DNA of 64,000 bases from Linnemannia hyalina (taxonomy: Eukaryota; Mortierellomycota; Mortierellomycetes; Mortierellales; Mortierellaceae), in contig JAHRHY010000009.1 of assembly GCA_019671135.1 (NCBI GenBank), positions 1,550,001 through 1,614,000 of the forward strand, in the 5' to 3' direction. The notes under the pieces were generated by a model that had not been told where the DNA came from, made no database searches, and worked only from the letters and a program-made list of their open reading frames with translations. Below, in pieces: positions 1 to 11,110 of this stretch; the stretch's first letter is position 1; each line of letters opens with the position of its first letter. Made by a program: the position numbers and the translations under genes.

Positions 1-1420
1 CAGGATGCAACTAATTGCTATCGCGTTGATGTACGAGATGTGCAGGATTCAAACACTGAAGGCGAGCGACTTGGGTAAGCGCAAGTATACCATCTTATGA
101 AATCTTATAATGACACAACAGTTTACATTCATCCAAGCGTCGTGTGCTAATATTCCATCCTGGTAATACATGTCAGCATTGGCGGACGAAACCTTTTTGA
201 ACTACCTCCTGGATCTTGTTGAACACACTAGGACTGATGATGCAGAGCTATTGAACTACGGCGCTATTAAGTTGCTCTTGGTCTTCAACGAACAATACAT
301 GCTCCACACCTCCAGTCGACCTCATAATATTCAATCAGGAACGAAATTCGCCTACAGCGGGAACCCATTGCTGACAGTGTTGATAGATCGGCTTGGACGT
401 AGTGTGACGTTTGGCGAGAACTTGATCTTTATGTTGAACCGTGCAGGTATTTAAATGCCTTCACATCTGACATTGCTATTCTCGTGTCTTGTGTGCGCGT
501 GTGTACCAAGCAACCGCTCAATCATTAATTACGACTTATTCACATTATGATGCCTTTGGGTAGAGGAAACAGCGCTTCAGATGCTGATTTTGAAAGTCCT
601 GTACTTGCTGTTCACAAGCCCGAGTCTATACGAGTTCTTTTACACAAACGACCTCCACGTACTGGTAGATGTCGTCATTCGAGAGCTCTGGGATTTGCCT
701 GAGGAAGAAGAGAGTCTTCGACACGCCTACCTCCGCGTCATGGGTCCGCTTTTGACCAACACACAACTCAAGAGGGCCACCTACAAGAGAGCCGAGATTG
801 TTCGTTTGCTTCGGGAATTGGGAGGCGGCGATCTAGATTCGACACTTCGGAGACAGCTTCAGGAACAGCAGCTTCGGGAACAGTTGTTGGAACAGCAAAG
901 AGCTCTGGGCGCCAAGTTTACGTACAGAGATCGAGAGAGTAGTTCGTCACCCTCGGTGCGGTGGACTTCTGATCGAAGTGGCTGCTCTAGTCCTGCCCTT
1001 TCGGCTGAGGTGGAGAAGAAGCGGGGGATGGGGCGGAGTAGGCTATCGATGGTTGAGTGCAGCTCGGATTCGCTCATGGTGCCGGGACAGGAAGAGCAGG
1101 CAGAGTCTTTGAGGCAGCATTTGGAGTTTCAGCAGGAACATGTTTCATCACCGACTGATGAGAGCCCGCTCCAAATCGAGGTCCCCACCATAGAATTCAA
1201 ATACGATCGGCAACCGGACAACAACATTTCACGCTCTTCCCAAAGAGCAGCTAGTCCAACCACACAGCGACTGGTGGAGCGGGTGCTGCGGGAATGGCTG
1301 GACAATGAGATGAAAAATGGCGCGGGTACAACAGGACATGGACTCTCTGTCCGTGGAGTGACTGACGGACACCCGACTGAGGCTGCACACGGACGGATTG
1401 CGATCCCTGTTGCTCAATAG
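1..1420 (+). CDS. LDB17: Ldb17/Dip1/SPIN90-family actin-patch protein, 5'-truncated
   Basis: Partial gene whose 5' end lies outside the window. Visible exons are 2-74, 177-446 and 564-1420, joined in frame (399 residues to the TAG). The first two exons and the start of the third form a continuous helical-repeat region, with segments such as [30 protein letters not shown] and [20 protein letters not shown], and then [12 protein letters not shown] recognise this as the SPIN90/Ldb17 leucine-rich domain. Family members (yeast Ldb17, fission yeast Dip1) act at cortical actin patches, and Dip1 activates the Arp2/3 complex to seed linear filaments. After the domain comes a short Q/E/L coiled coil ([16 protein letters not shown]) and then a roughly 190-residue disordered S/T-rich tail. 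An AATAAA lies about 15 nt after the stop. Family assignment is by memory of the motif pattern; exon joins are supported by phase and splice sites. Confidence 0.78.
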
Positions 1421-1610
1421 TGTTACAACCCTTGAAATAAAGTTGGTGGCGCTTCTTTTTTGATCCCATCAGCCGTCCCTGAAGGTCACGTGTAATTGTT
1501 TTTCAGCCCTTGTCGATTTTTTTTTTTTTTTTCCACTAACACTGCATTACTTTTCAGTACTTTCAACTAATCTACACTACATCAACAACAACAACAACAT
1601 CGCAGCAACA

Positions 1611-2722
1611 ATGACCGCAGAACAACACATTTCAGAGCACATGGCCAACCTGTCAGTTCAGGATTCGGAGCATTTGGAAGAACTGATCGAAAGTGCCCGT
1701 TACGGCGAGTTGGAGGAGATCCAGGCTGTTGTCCAGACCTCGGGACCCGAGAAGGCCAAGGTGCTCTTGTCCCACAAGGGTGACTATGGCAAGACCCCCC
1801 TTCATATGGCCGCCGCCAACGGACATCTCGGTAAGCTTACAGAAATGGAAAGTTGGGAGCAAAAAACAGGCGGGGAGGAAATACGAAAACTGGCAGATTT
1901 TTGAGGCGACGGCATGCGAATACATTGGAATTGAGAAGGTGCTTGATACTGGACGATCGAACGCTTCTGGATACAACAACAAGTCCCCCCCCCCCCCCCC
2001 CCCGAAGATAGGACATGTTTTTTTGGCGAATTGATCAGTTGGGAAGTTACTGCGAGAAAAAAAAAAAGAATTGGGAAGAAAAGCGGCACAGACATAAGAA
2101 ATATTGGGCTCTTGAAGGGCCCGCATTTGTCGAATTACCCTCTCTTGACAAAGGAGCTTTTACAAACCTCATGCATTTCTTTTGGAGACCGCCCCATTCA
2201 CTCACACAGTTGTCCCTTTTTTCGGTTACGTTTTACGTATGCAATAGATGTTGTTGAATACTTGATCTCGATTATTTCACCAGAGGCTATCAACATTCAG
2301 AACGATCAGGGAAACACTGCACTTCACTGGGCTGCTACCAACGGACATGCCAAGGTCATCGAGACCTTGATCACCAAGGGCAAGGCCGACTACAAGGTAC
2401 AGAATCGACTGTCCAATCTGAAGTGATCAATTAGCAGGATACAACACAACTCTACTACTTCATTCACTAACGCCTGGCCGTTATCTCTAACAAACACTAA
2501 AAAAATAATCAATAGCTCAAGAACGCTGCTGATCACACTGCCATGATGGAGGCTGAGATGAATGAGCGCGAGCAGGTTGTCGCCTGGATGTTGATCAACA
2601 CCGAGTTGGAGGAGGAAATCAAGGAAGGAAACGATGATGATGATGAGGATGAGGAGGAGACTTCGTCGGATGAGGAGGAAGAAGAGGAGAAGAAGATTGA
2701 GGGTTCTTCAACAAAAGCATAG
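1611..2722 (+). CDS. YAR1: Yar1-like ankyrin-repeat protein (ribosomal protein S3 chaperone type)
   Basis: Three exons, 1611-1830, 2248-2396 and 2516-2722, give 191 residues (yeast Yar1 is about 200). Two ankyrin repeats are visible: one with GKTPLHMAAANGHL split by intron 1, and one with GNTALHWAATNGHAKV in exon 2. The C-terminus is an acidic stretch of D/E runs followed by KKIEGSSTKA. Two central ankyrin repeats plus an acidic tail at this length match Yar1, which binds newly made Rps3, keeps it soluble and escorts it to the nucleus for 40S assembly. Intron 1 is 417 nt and carries a 19-C tract at 1985-2003. An AATAAA-like signal follows the stop by about 70 nt. Another small ankyrin protein is possible; the acidic tail and length favour Yar1. 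Confidence 0.7.
1985..2003 (+). repeat. C19 homopolymer in intron 1 of the Yar1-like gene
   Basis: Nineteen consecutive C on the sense strand, inside the first intron. Tracts of similar length recur in the 3' flanks of two other genes (4132-4148 and 49169-49186). Confidence 0.9.
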
Positions 2723-3366
2723 ATCTGATGGAGACCGGGAAAACTGGATATTAAACTGGATTTTCATGATACAACAAGCAACAAAAAAGCATAATAAAGG
2801 GCAAAAACACGATCAGCATTCTTTCGCAATGGCTGTAGGATGATGGGTGGGGGATGCAGGAGTTGGCTAGTTCTGTAGGCAGTGGACTTTTCATTCACCT
2901 CGAGCACGCTGCAAATACCACCGCGGTTTTATAGAGCAGTGATCAGTGATCAATACTCCTTCAGTGATCATACTTTTCTCGCACTCGAAATGATCGATCA
3001 GCGCTGCTTCGGACTGGCCGAGGGGCCTCTACTTATATGTTTTTTTTTGATCTGAGTTCCCGAGACCGTATCTCGGGTTCCACAGAAAGGGCCTTGTAGG
3101 TTTGCCATTGGCTCCAACCCCCGTATTCTCGCGCGTCAGAGTTGATTGTATCTCACGGATCCGCCAAAAGAAGAACCCCATCAATGCATGCCAAAACAAG
3201 CAGTCACTACCCCCTCTAAGTTCCCGAATAACAATCCAAGTGAGCTCGGGCGTTCGGCAAAGTTTGTATTTCCTCACGCCATCCCATTCCATTCTCAACC
3301 TTTTCTCACTCCTTGGATTCCTTCCCTGTTCACTCATTCCTTTCCACTTCATTATACATCCTCGCC
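2723..3366. other. Intergenic, Yar1-like gene to small membrane-protein gene
   Basis: No supported gene. It holds the 3' flank of the Yar1-like gene and the upstream region of the next. At 2937-3000 there is a cluster of TGATCA/TGATCGATCA words (CAGTGATCA occurs repeatedly). Confidence 0.6.
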
Positions 3367-4063
3367 ATGCAAAAGCTCAACCTCAACAAGCCCTCTCATA
3401 TCATGCTCTGCTGGTAAAGACAACAACATCAAGTTTCATGGACAACAAATAAGCAACAAACAAAGCAATACAACAGCGCAGTGGGGGGTGAATACCGACT
3501 TCTCATAATATTTTGCCGCCCTCACAAGAACTAACACCAAAATGTTCCTTCATTCGCTATAACGCTGACAATCATAGGGCTGGATTGACCATTTGTAAGT
3601 AACCAGCGCGACCGCGCGTGTATTACACAAGCTCAGTCATCATTTTTTGCCCAGATCACACAAAAAAAAAATATGCTAACCAGAAACGCGTCCGGGTGTC
3701 CTTTTTCCTCCTATCTTATCTCTTTTTTTTTTTTTTCTTTCTAGCGGGAGCACTGTTCTACAATGTGACAAAGAACGGCATTTACATCCGTAAGCGCGAA
3801 CACGCAGTTCCTTCCGAGACCATCCCTTCCCAGGCCCACCAATTGTCATGTAAGTTTTTCCCTTTTTATTTTTTGCTTTTGCTAAATAAAAACAATAAAG
3901 GAAAGTGTAGTTGATGATCTAATTTGTTTCCAACTTTCCCCTTCTTCACACAATAGGGGAAGACAGGATCGCACAGGATGAGGCCAACGCGGCCAAGAAG
4001 GGCTACAAGGTTGATTACCGCGGCATCCACAAGACCTCAACAGCGGAAGCAAAGGACGTCTAA
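3367..4063 (+). CDS. Small single-pass membrane protein, family not recognised
   Basis: Hand-built model of 91 residues from four exons: 3367-3413, 3578-3594, 3745-3849 and 3957-4063. All three introns have GT...AG ends, intron 1 has a CTGAC branch-like site 10 nt before its AG, and all joins keep one frame. The protein starts MQKLNLNKPSHIML, has one hydrophobic span (roughly residues 11-32, around WAGLTISGALFYNV, read across the microexon), then a basic NGIYIRKREH and a conserved-looking soluble tail with WEDRIAQDEANAAKKGYK. Size and shape suggest a small mitochondrial inner-membrane or ER protein, but no targeting signal proves it and I do not recognise a family. The 17-nt second exon is unusual. 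The reading is convincing because the last two exons have C-rich codon use and the frame closes exactly. Confidence 0.68.
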
Positions 4064-4131
4064 AATAAAAAGCCAGAAAACCTAAAAAAAAACAACCTCA
4101 TAAATACTAAATGATAGCTTCGCAAGGCAAA

Positions 4132-4148
4132 CCCCCCCCCCCCCCCCC
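4132..4148 (+). repeat. C17 homopolymer in 3' flank
   Basis: Seventeen C, about 70 nt after the stop of the small membrane-protein gene and within the convergent interval before the WRKY/GCM-like gene. Confidence 0.9.
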
Positions 4149-4231
4149 ACATACAATTCCTTTTTCCCTTTGTGTCCTTTCTTTCAACAGCGACGTTTAT
4201 GATACAAAAAAGTGAAAATAAGGGTTAAATA

Positions 4232-4255
4232 ATTGGGCAATTGGGCAATTGGGCA
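4232..4255. repeat. Short tandem repeat, three copies of an 8-nt unit (ATTGGGCA)
   Basis: The unit is repeated three times a few bases beyond the stop codon of the minus-strand WRKY/GCM-like gene, so it lies in that gene's 3' untranslated region. Confidence 0.75.
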
Positions 4256-4260
4256 AGACT

Positions 4261-6966
4261 TTATGTAGAGTAGGCGTGGTGGGCCGCCTGTTGGGCTGCT
4301 TGGGCTGCTTGCTGCGCTCGTTTAAGCTTGATACAGTCGTCCAGATGTTCGCCACGGTACTTTGTCACGTACCCTCCTCCTTCCTTCTCCGTCACCGTCT
4401 TGTTCACCTATTTTGTTTAACAGCAAAGAGAAAGGGGACAAGATGTTAGAAAAAGGAGGAATGGGAAACGCTAAAGAAAGCTACTTATCTCCTTGACACT
4501 AATATGACTAGATGAAACAGCAAAAGCAATCCATCCCCCCCCCAAAAAAAAAAACTTACAGTGCAACCACTGGCGCTGTTAGAGCACTTGTAATAGATAC
4601 TCTTACAGCCAGTCTTCTTTTGGGTCGTGTTGCCGTTGTTCTTCCAGAGGAATTGATCGATATGGGGTTCTGCAGAGTCCACAATCTTGTTGACGGGCTG
4701 CATCTCCCGACGCTTGCGCTTCCGCTTCTGATCCGCTCCAATGCCTCCGCTGCTTGCATCAACTCCTCCGCCACCACCAACACCATTACCGCCGGTCAAT
4801 GATGACAAGGAGCCGCTAGTGGGTCTCAATCCAGTGCTTGTGATTGCTCCCGGGCCTAGCGCGGCCATCGTCATCGAGACGACAGAATTGTGCCCTCCGT
4901 ATGGCTGATGATGTGGTGGCTGGTGTTGTTGGTGCTGGTGATGGGAGTACCCTCCTTGGCCAAGTCCTGAGGGTCCAGAGACAGAGGCCAGATCCGAGAA
5001 CTCGAGCGTCAAGGAAGTCTCGCCGTTGCCGCCCATCATGTTGTTCATGCTGAGGGAAGATCCTGGTCGACTGTGCATTCCGCCCATCAATGGATGGTCG
5101 CAGTCATCGTCCGACTCGTCGTCTATTGTGTTGTCGTTGTTGTATTTTTGTATCGATACGCAAAAACGCATACAGAAAAAAACAACAACAACAAAAGATG
5201 TAAGGGGAGAGGAGGGGGGGAAGGAACAAGAAAAAGATAGATGCGAAAATGATGACGATTTCGGACTGTCAGTTCAGGACATCTGCACTTATTCTTTTTT
5301 ACCGTTGCGTTTTTGCATTTTGCATGGGCGAGATAGCCGAGAACCAATTGAAGATCACCAACGACAAAAAGAAAGAAACATACCGCTGTCATCTTGTGTC
5401 CGCAAAGAAGATGCGCTCACATTCCTGGGCCGACCGGCGGCCAGGCGCTGCTGATCCAGTAGACTTGTGCCTCCCGAGACCGAGGATTGAGCGAACTGTG
5501 ACAGATGTGAGAGCGAGTTGGTCCTGCGGATGACATTTTGGTGCTGGAGTTGAGGCAACGTCGTATGGTACGAAAACATCTGTGGGTATTGACCGAATTG
5601 GGGCGGCAAGTGCTGGTTTTGCTGGTGCTGATGCTGAGGGAACTGATGTGGTGGCTGGTGTGATTGGTGTGTGGGCTGCTGGTATTGCTGCTGCAAGCTC
5701 GTCAATGACCCCGAGGAAGGCGACTGTGGGTGCTGTTGGAACGACGATGACATGTGCGATTGGAGAGACGTGTTGGGTCCGGTCAATCCTAGCATCGAGA
5801 GCGTCCCAAACTGGTTCGTGGGGTTGGAAAGGGGCGTCGAGGTCACTGTGGAGATTGAGTGGGGACCTGAGGGCATGGAAGACATGGACTGGGATCTCAA
5901 GTGACCATGGTGGATATCCCTCGCAAACGTGACTGACCGCTTGCGCGCAAGACCATGATCTGGTCCCTGGCCACCAAACCCACCACCGCCATTTCCACCA
6001 TTTACGAGGCCGACTCCCCCTAGTCCACCAAGTGAGCCGTTTCCTCCTCGGAGACCGACTCCTGACAACGACCCCGAGGAGGGTGTATCGAAATCGTCAT
6101 CGTCCATGAAGCGCTTGCCTGTGGAGCTCAGGCCCAGCGAGGTGGTTGGAATCTGCATGGTCGCTGAGGTAGGGCTGACTGTTGTGCTGGAAGGCTGGGA
6201 GTTGGACGAAGAGGTGGTTGTGGCCGTGGTCGTAGACGTGGAAGGGTGACCTCCCATGTTCCCGGTGGTGACACTCGAGCCTGGCGTTCCTGTGGGGGAG
6301 GTCTGGGCCAAAAGTCCCTCGTAGCCCGTCATGAGATTCATCCCTCTGTTCTCACGGAGCATAAGGTCCATCATCTTAAAGCGCGCCTCTTCTGCCCATC
6401 GTCGGTCTTCTTCCGTCTTGGACGCAATGATCATCTTTAAGAGCTCTGGCTGAGACGCGTACGTTGCCAGAATGGTATCAAGGTCCGCGGTCTGGTGCGG
6501 GGTTGTTGGCAAGACCGATCCAGGCGTGGATGAGTTGGACGACGACTGTGCCTGGGACGAGTGTGGTGGCGAAGAGAGCATGCCACCATAGTTCGAAAGC
6601 ATGGCAGTGTTGATGGTTGGGTGTCCTCCATGCTGACTAGCTCCAAGACTGCTTCCAACAGTTGGTCCGACTCCTCCTGTGGGGCTGCCTACCGCCGTGC
6701 TAGTGTTACTGCCCGTATTACCATGGGTGTTGCTATTGTTTCCGGCACCGTTGTTGCAGTTGGAGTTGACGGTGGCCGAGAGAAGCGTTCCTGAGGTGCT
6801 GGCGCTGATAGGCGAGGTGGACGATCCGGAGAGCGAGGCGGCGGTTGAGGAGGAAGTGTGAAGAGAAGAGGGGTGAAGGGGCAGCGGCGGAGAAGAGAGT
6901 TCTTGAGCCAATTCGTGCGAGAGCTGCTGCTGGGATAGGGTTTGCTGCTGCTGGTGCGGGTGGTGG

Positions 6967-7001
<35 letters not shown>

Positions 7002-7112
7002 ATGCGGATGATGCTGGTGCTGGTGCTGCGGGTGTGCCTGTGCTCCCGGCGAAGTCATCTGGGAGGCGGAGGCCTGGTATGGGAGAAACCCAAACGACGA
7101 GGACGAGTTCAT
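4261..7112 (-). CDS. WRKY/GCM-like zinc-finger regulator with long disordered N-terminus
   Basis: Three exons, 7112-5384, 5122-4560 and 4407-4261, give 812 residues. The first 650 or so are Q-, H-, S-, T- and G-rich, with an N-terminal QQQ/HHHPHQQQ tract and one helical island (roughly residues 209-255, containing ELLKMIIASKTEEDRRWAEE). Near the C-terminus a basic KRKRKRRE segment (nuclear-localisation-like) precedes a compact module: DQFLWKNNGN, then SIYYKCSNSASGC, then GGGYVTKYRGEHLDDC. The spacing is C-x6-C-x21-H-x3-C with aromatic/basic strands around it. This is the WRKY-GCM1 fold pattern (plant WRKY has C-x4/5-C-x22/23-H-x-H), with WKNNGN where plants have WRKYGQK and Cys replacing the last His. 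The last intron falls directly after the second Cys. A Q/A-rich tail ends the protein. A sequence-specific DNA-binding factor is the inference; a transposase-derived FLYWCH/FAR1-like finger is the alternative. Confidence 0.7.
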
Positions 7113-10100
7113 ATTGGTGGGTAGGGTCTTGTGGAATCAATTGGGCGCGGCCAGGGGAAGAGTCGGTTTTTCGGCTGGTTAGAGAAAAAAGACACAAATG
7201 TTGTAACTGAATACAATAAACAACACAACGAGGATGCGCTGTGCTTTACTGAACAAAAGGGAGAGTTGGTGTTTCTTTTTTTTTTTTTTTTGCTTTTCTG
7301 TTTGTGCTTTGGGGCGGATAGAAGAGCAACGTGCAAAGTGCAAAGTAACAAGGAAAAAAAAAAAACGAGAAGATGGACAAAATACACAAAGAACAACGAA
7401 AATGGAGAGCTAGCAAATATAACAAAAAAAGAGACGTTGGAAAAAGGAGGATGGATAATAACAGGGCGAATGATGACAAGAAAGAAAGAAAGGAATTGGG
7501 CTGGTGCTGTGGATACAAAGTAAAGTGACGATAGAACGAAGGAGTGGTAATGACAAGGGGAGGATGGGAGGAGTGTTCAATGAAGGAGGATTGCCCGACG
7601 GTTGAACCAGCTGGGAAGGAAGGGGAAGGGAGCAGCCAAAAAGCGAAAAGCAAAATAAAGGGAAAAAAAAATAACAAGAAAAAAGAAAACAAAAGGTACG
7701 GTGGGAAGGGGAGAAGAGATGGGATGTGCTGGGATGGATGGGAGGATGCAAGAAGAAGAAGAAGAAGAGAGAGAGGAAAACAAAACAAAAAAAAAGAAAA
7801 CAAGAAGAGGAAGAGAGAGGAGAGAAAGAAAAGGGCAAAAAGAGGAAAGGAAAATGCTGTCTAATCAGGGCGAACGTGGTGGTGGGGGGAGAGAGAGAGT
7901 GAGAGAGAAGGGAGATTTGGGTGCACGGTGGTAACGACGAATGGTATGGTGCGGTTGTATGTTGTTGGTTGGTGTATGTGTGTGTGTGTTTGTGTTTGTG
8001 TGTGTGTTCAATGGTTCGTTTGTGTTGTTGTTTGACACTCAATACTCAAAAAGGCAGGGTGTGTCGGGAAACAACGACTGAAAGCCCGCTCCTCTTTTCT
8101 TCTTTTCTCCTTCTCTTCTTCCTTGCCTTCGCTTTCTTCTTTACTCTTCTATTGTCAACCTCACCCTTCTTCATCCTTTCTTCACGTCTTCCTTTACACC
8201 TTGCAACACAAATGCTCAAAGATCCGAAAAGTGGAATGGCAAAATGAGAAGGCGATGGTGGCCTGATCGAGACAGGAAAAAAAAATTTGAGCGATAAGCG
8301 AAGAAAGTACAAAAAGGCGCGAGAAAAGGATAGGCCATGGATAAGTAAACAAAGAAAACAACAGAAAAAAAACGGTGACTCTGGACTAACTGACAGAAAG
8401 AAACAGTATCTTGTTTTCTTCTAGCCATAAGAAAAGACAGAAAGAAACTAAAAAAAAAACAAACGACAACGTTACATGGTGTGCCATGGTCGCATGGTCT
8501 GCATGGGCTACATGGGTCCTCAGTTGAGTTTTGCCTCATGGTCTCATGGTCTGGAATCGGGGGGAATGAGAGTCAGAAGGGGCTCACTCGCTCACTTGCT
8601 TACTCGTTGTTGCTGCCCTTGCTCACAACACTTGTTCGTGCGTAGTGCCCATGCTTGCTTTATCCTTCTTTTTTGCGCGGGGGACGGACAAAAGAAGGAA
8701 AGCAAAACATGAAGGTTTTCTTTCCTCACACACACTTGAATCAGCTATCCTCGAGGTCATCGTTCACATATACTCCCACACTCTTTTCTCTAACCTTCAA
8801 CTCCTCGCACCTTGGCTCACTCCTTGTTTGCTTGCTACTTGATGATCTTGTTCAATTGCAATAAGTGATAACCCAACACCAGACAAGCAAAAGGGGTCAA
8901 GGCTTTCACACTGCTGCTGCACTTGATCGATCCATGCTTTGAGGATGTGTGGCGATGAGAGAAAGTACTTTAGGAGTGAAAGTGTGGGTGAATGTGTGTG
9001 TCAGGCCGAAGAAAAAGGGGGGAAGTGACTTTGGGAAAGGATTAAGGATTGGGGTTGAGGATGGGGATTGGGAGAGCACCAGAGATGGACCATTGACCAT
9101 GGATATCGAAACCAATGGTTCTTTTTGTTTCCCATTGACCTCCTTCCACCCTTGTTCTTTCATCTTCCATCTTCATCTTCTCTTTACTTTCTTCCCATTA
9201 CTTCTCGTCCATCCTCAACAACAGTGCGCTCGTGGCTCTGATGGGAGGGAGCACACTCGGACCCAACCCCTGTGCCAGACACGTTTCCATCTCTCCCCCT
9301 TCTCTCTATGCTTCTCTCTCTTCTCTCTTGCTTCGCTCTTTTCTCTCTTTGATTCTCCCTCATCTCTCTTTGTGTGTCGTTCAGCCCCTTTGATAGAAAC
9401 AACCCCCTGAGGTGTTCTTTCTTCGTCAATCGCTAGGCCAAATCCTGCTCAGAGAAGTGACGGGATGAAAGAAAGAGAAGGACCAATACTAAACAGCCAA
9501 CATGTCTATTTTGTTCAAGGGAATACTGACATGATGCAACATTGTTGTTTTGATTTTCTTTGATTCTTCTATCGTCCCCTAATCGCCTGCCCTCGATGCC
9601 GTTGTTGTTGAATCCAGTTCTGTTTTTACTTTTTTTTTGCTTGCCCAACCGAATGCATGGATGCTACGTAATTCCATGCTGCGATGCGTTGCGTGGGGGA
9701 GGAGGATCGAGCGGGGGGCAAGGAGGCGTTTGTCTGTTTCCCTCCTTTTTTTTATCTTTTTTTGTCACATCCTGCATGAACACCACACGCAACAAAAAAA
9801 ACCTGGTCCTCCTTGCCCATCGTTGCATACGAGAAAGGTACACAGGCCGATGGGTTTCGTTTGTGGTTTTTCCTCCGCAAGGAAAATGGCGGGTGAAGAG
9901 AGCAAACAAACCAACGACAATGACAACAACAACAACAACAACAACAGCAGCAAAAACACAAGGAAAAGGCGAAGAGGAGGATCGAGCATCCATTCATCAT
10001 GCGAGTTTGCCCATGCTCAATCTTCTTTCTTTCGCGAGGGTCCAATTGCACGCTTGCGTGGTTTTTTTTTTATTTATGTTTTGGTTGGTTTGGTTGCCTT

Positions 10101-11110
10101 GTTTGTACACATGTGTGCCCATTGGAAGGACAACAAACGATGGCCTGGCCAGAAGAAAAAAAAAAAAAAAAAAAAAAACTTCTGCAACAAATAAGGGCGC
10201 GGCCAAATCCTCAACAGCCTTGTTGCGCGATCGCCATCCCTGCTTCCTTCACTCTTTGTCGTGCCCCGTCCTCCTTTATTTTTTCTTGCATGGTCTTGCT
10301 TTGGATTGCCAGTTCTGTATGGCGTGTGCGTTTTTCTTACTCAAAGCCGGAGATTGAACCGAAGTGCCCTTTTTTCAGCCATGGCGTGTACACGCAGATG
10401 TATATCGACCGAAGGAGAAATAGACCAAGAAAAAAAAAAGCCAAACCTACCTACCTTGCCATCCCCCTCCTCCGCCCAATGCATGAGGATCGATTATGTG
10501 CTCAGGTAAAAAAACGTGTCCTTTTGAAGTGACATGAGCAGCCTGGGAGTTTTTTTTTGTTATGTCCGCCTCTTCAATTGCTCACACAAAAAATGTTCAA
10601 GAAAGAATCTCTCAGATCCGGACCCCCTTCCGTTTCTTATCCCCCTACATCTTTGTTCCCCCCTCTCGCATTCCTAGCCCCAAAGAGAAAAATAAAATGG
10701 CGCGCGCGCACACGTCGATCTTTTTTTTTTTTTTCTCTTGAAGGAGAATGTTTTGATCACTGATCAATTATTATTACTATTGTGCGTATTTTGGGCACTT
10801 CGCCAATCAGCACTGCCTGACAACCTTATTTGAGGCCATTGATCGAAAGGATTACTAGATGTCGTTGTCAACAAGTAATAAATGGGCCGTGTCCCAGATC
10901 AACAGTCAAGAAATGATCAGAAAACTGATGGACTGAGGATCACACCTCGAGGAGATATCTAATGAAAAGATATTTTTACATTCATTCATTCCTTGTCATG
11001 GGCACATGTGTTCATCTTTTGGTTTTTTATTGTTTGCTGATGAAGTGCTCCGAACTGAAGAAAAAAAAATGAAAGATGGGGAATGAATGGGTACACGGAT
11101 GTAGGCGTGT
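7113..11110. other. 4-kb non-coding stretch upstream of the WRKY/GCM-like gene
   Basis: No ORF here has recognisable protein character. The first 750 nt (about 7250-7870) are G/A-rich on the + strand, that is CT-rich in the sense of the minus-strand gene, as in the leaders of other genes here. Also present are a CATGG cluster (8475-8549), an AAC/ACA repeat near 9922-9950, a run of more than 20 A near 10156-10178, and a TTTGATCACTGATCAA motif near 10747-10762. It may hold leader exons and enhancers of the minus-strand gene plus 3' sequence of eIF2B alpha. I see no RNA gene. Confidence 0.5.
8475..8549. repeat. Cluster of seven CATGG words
   Basis: CATGG occurs at 8475, 8485, 8493, 8502, 8511, 8537 and 8545, spaced about 8-10 nt apart except for one wider gap. 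The 16-mer CGCATGGTCTGCATGG in it also occurs (reverse strand) inside the kinase gene near 29374-29402. It is possibly a repeated binding site or the relic of a minisatellite. Confidence 0.6.

Noticed and set aside
9560..10357. 265-codon plus-strand ORF with a T-run (from ACA/ACG repeats) and a K-run from an A homopolymer
   Set aside because: Composition is driven by microsatellites and homopolymers, with no domain and no leader.
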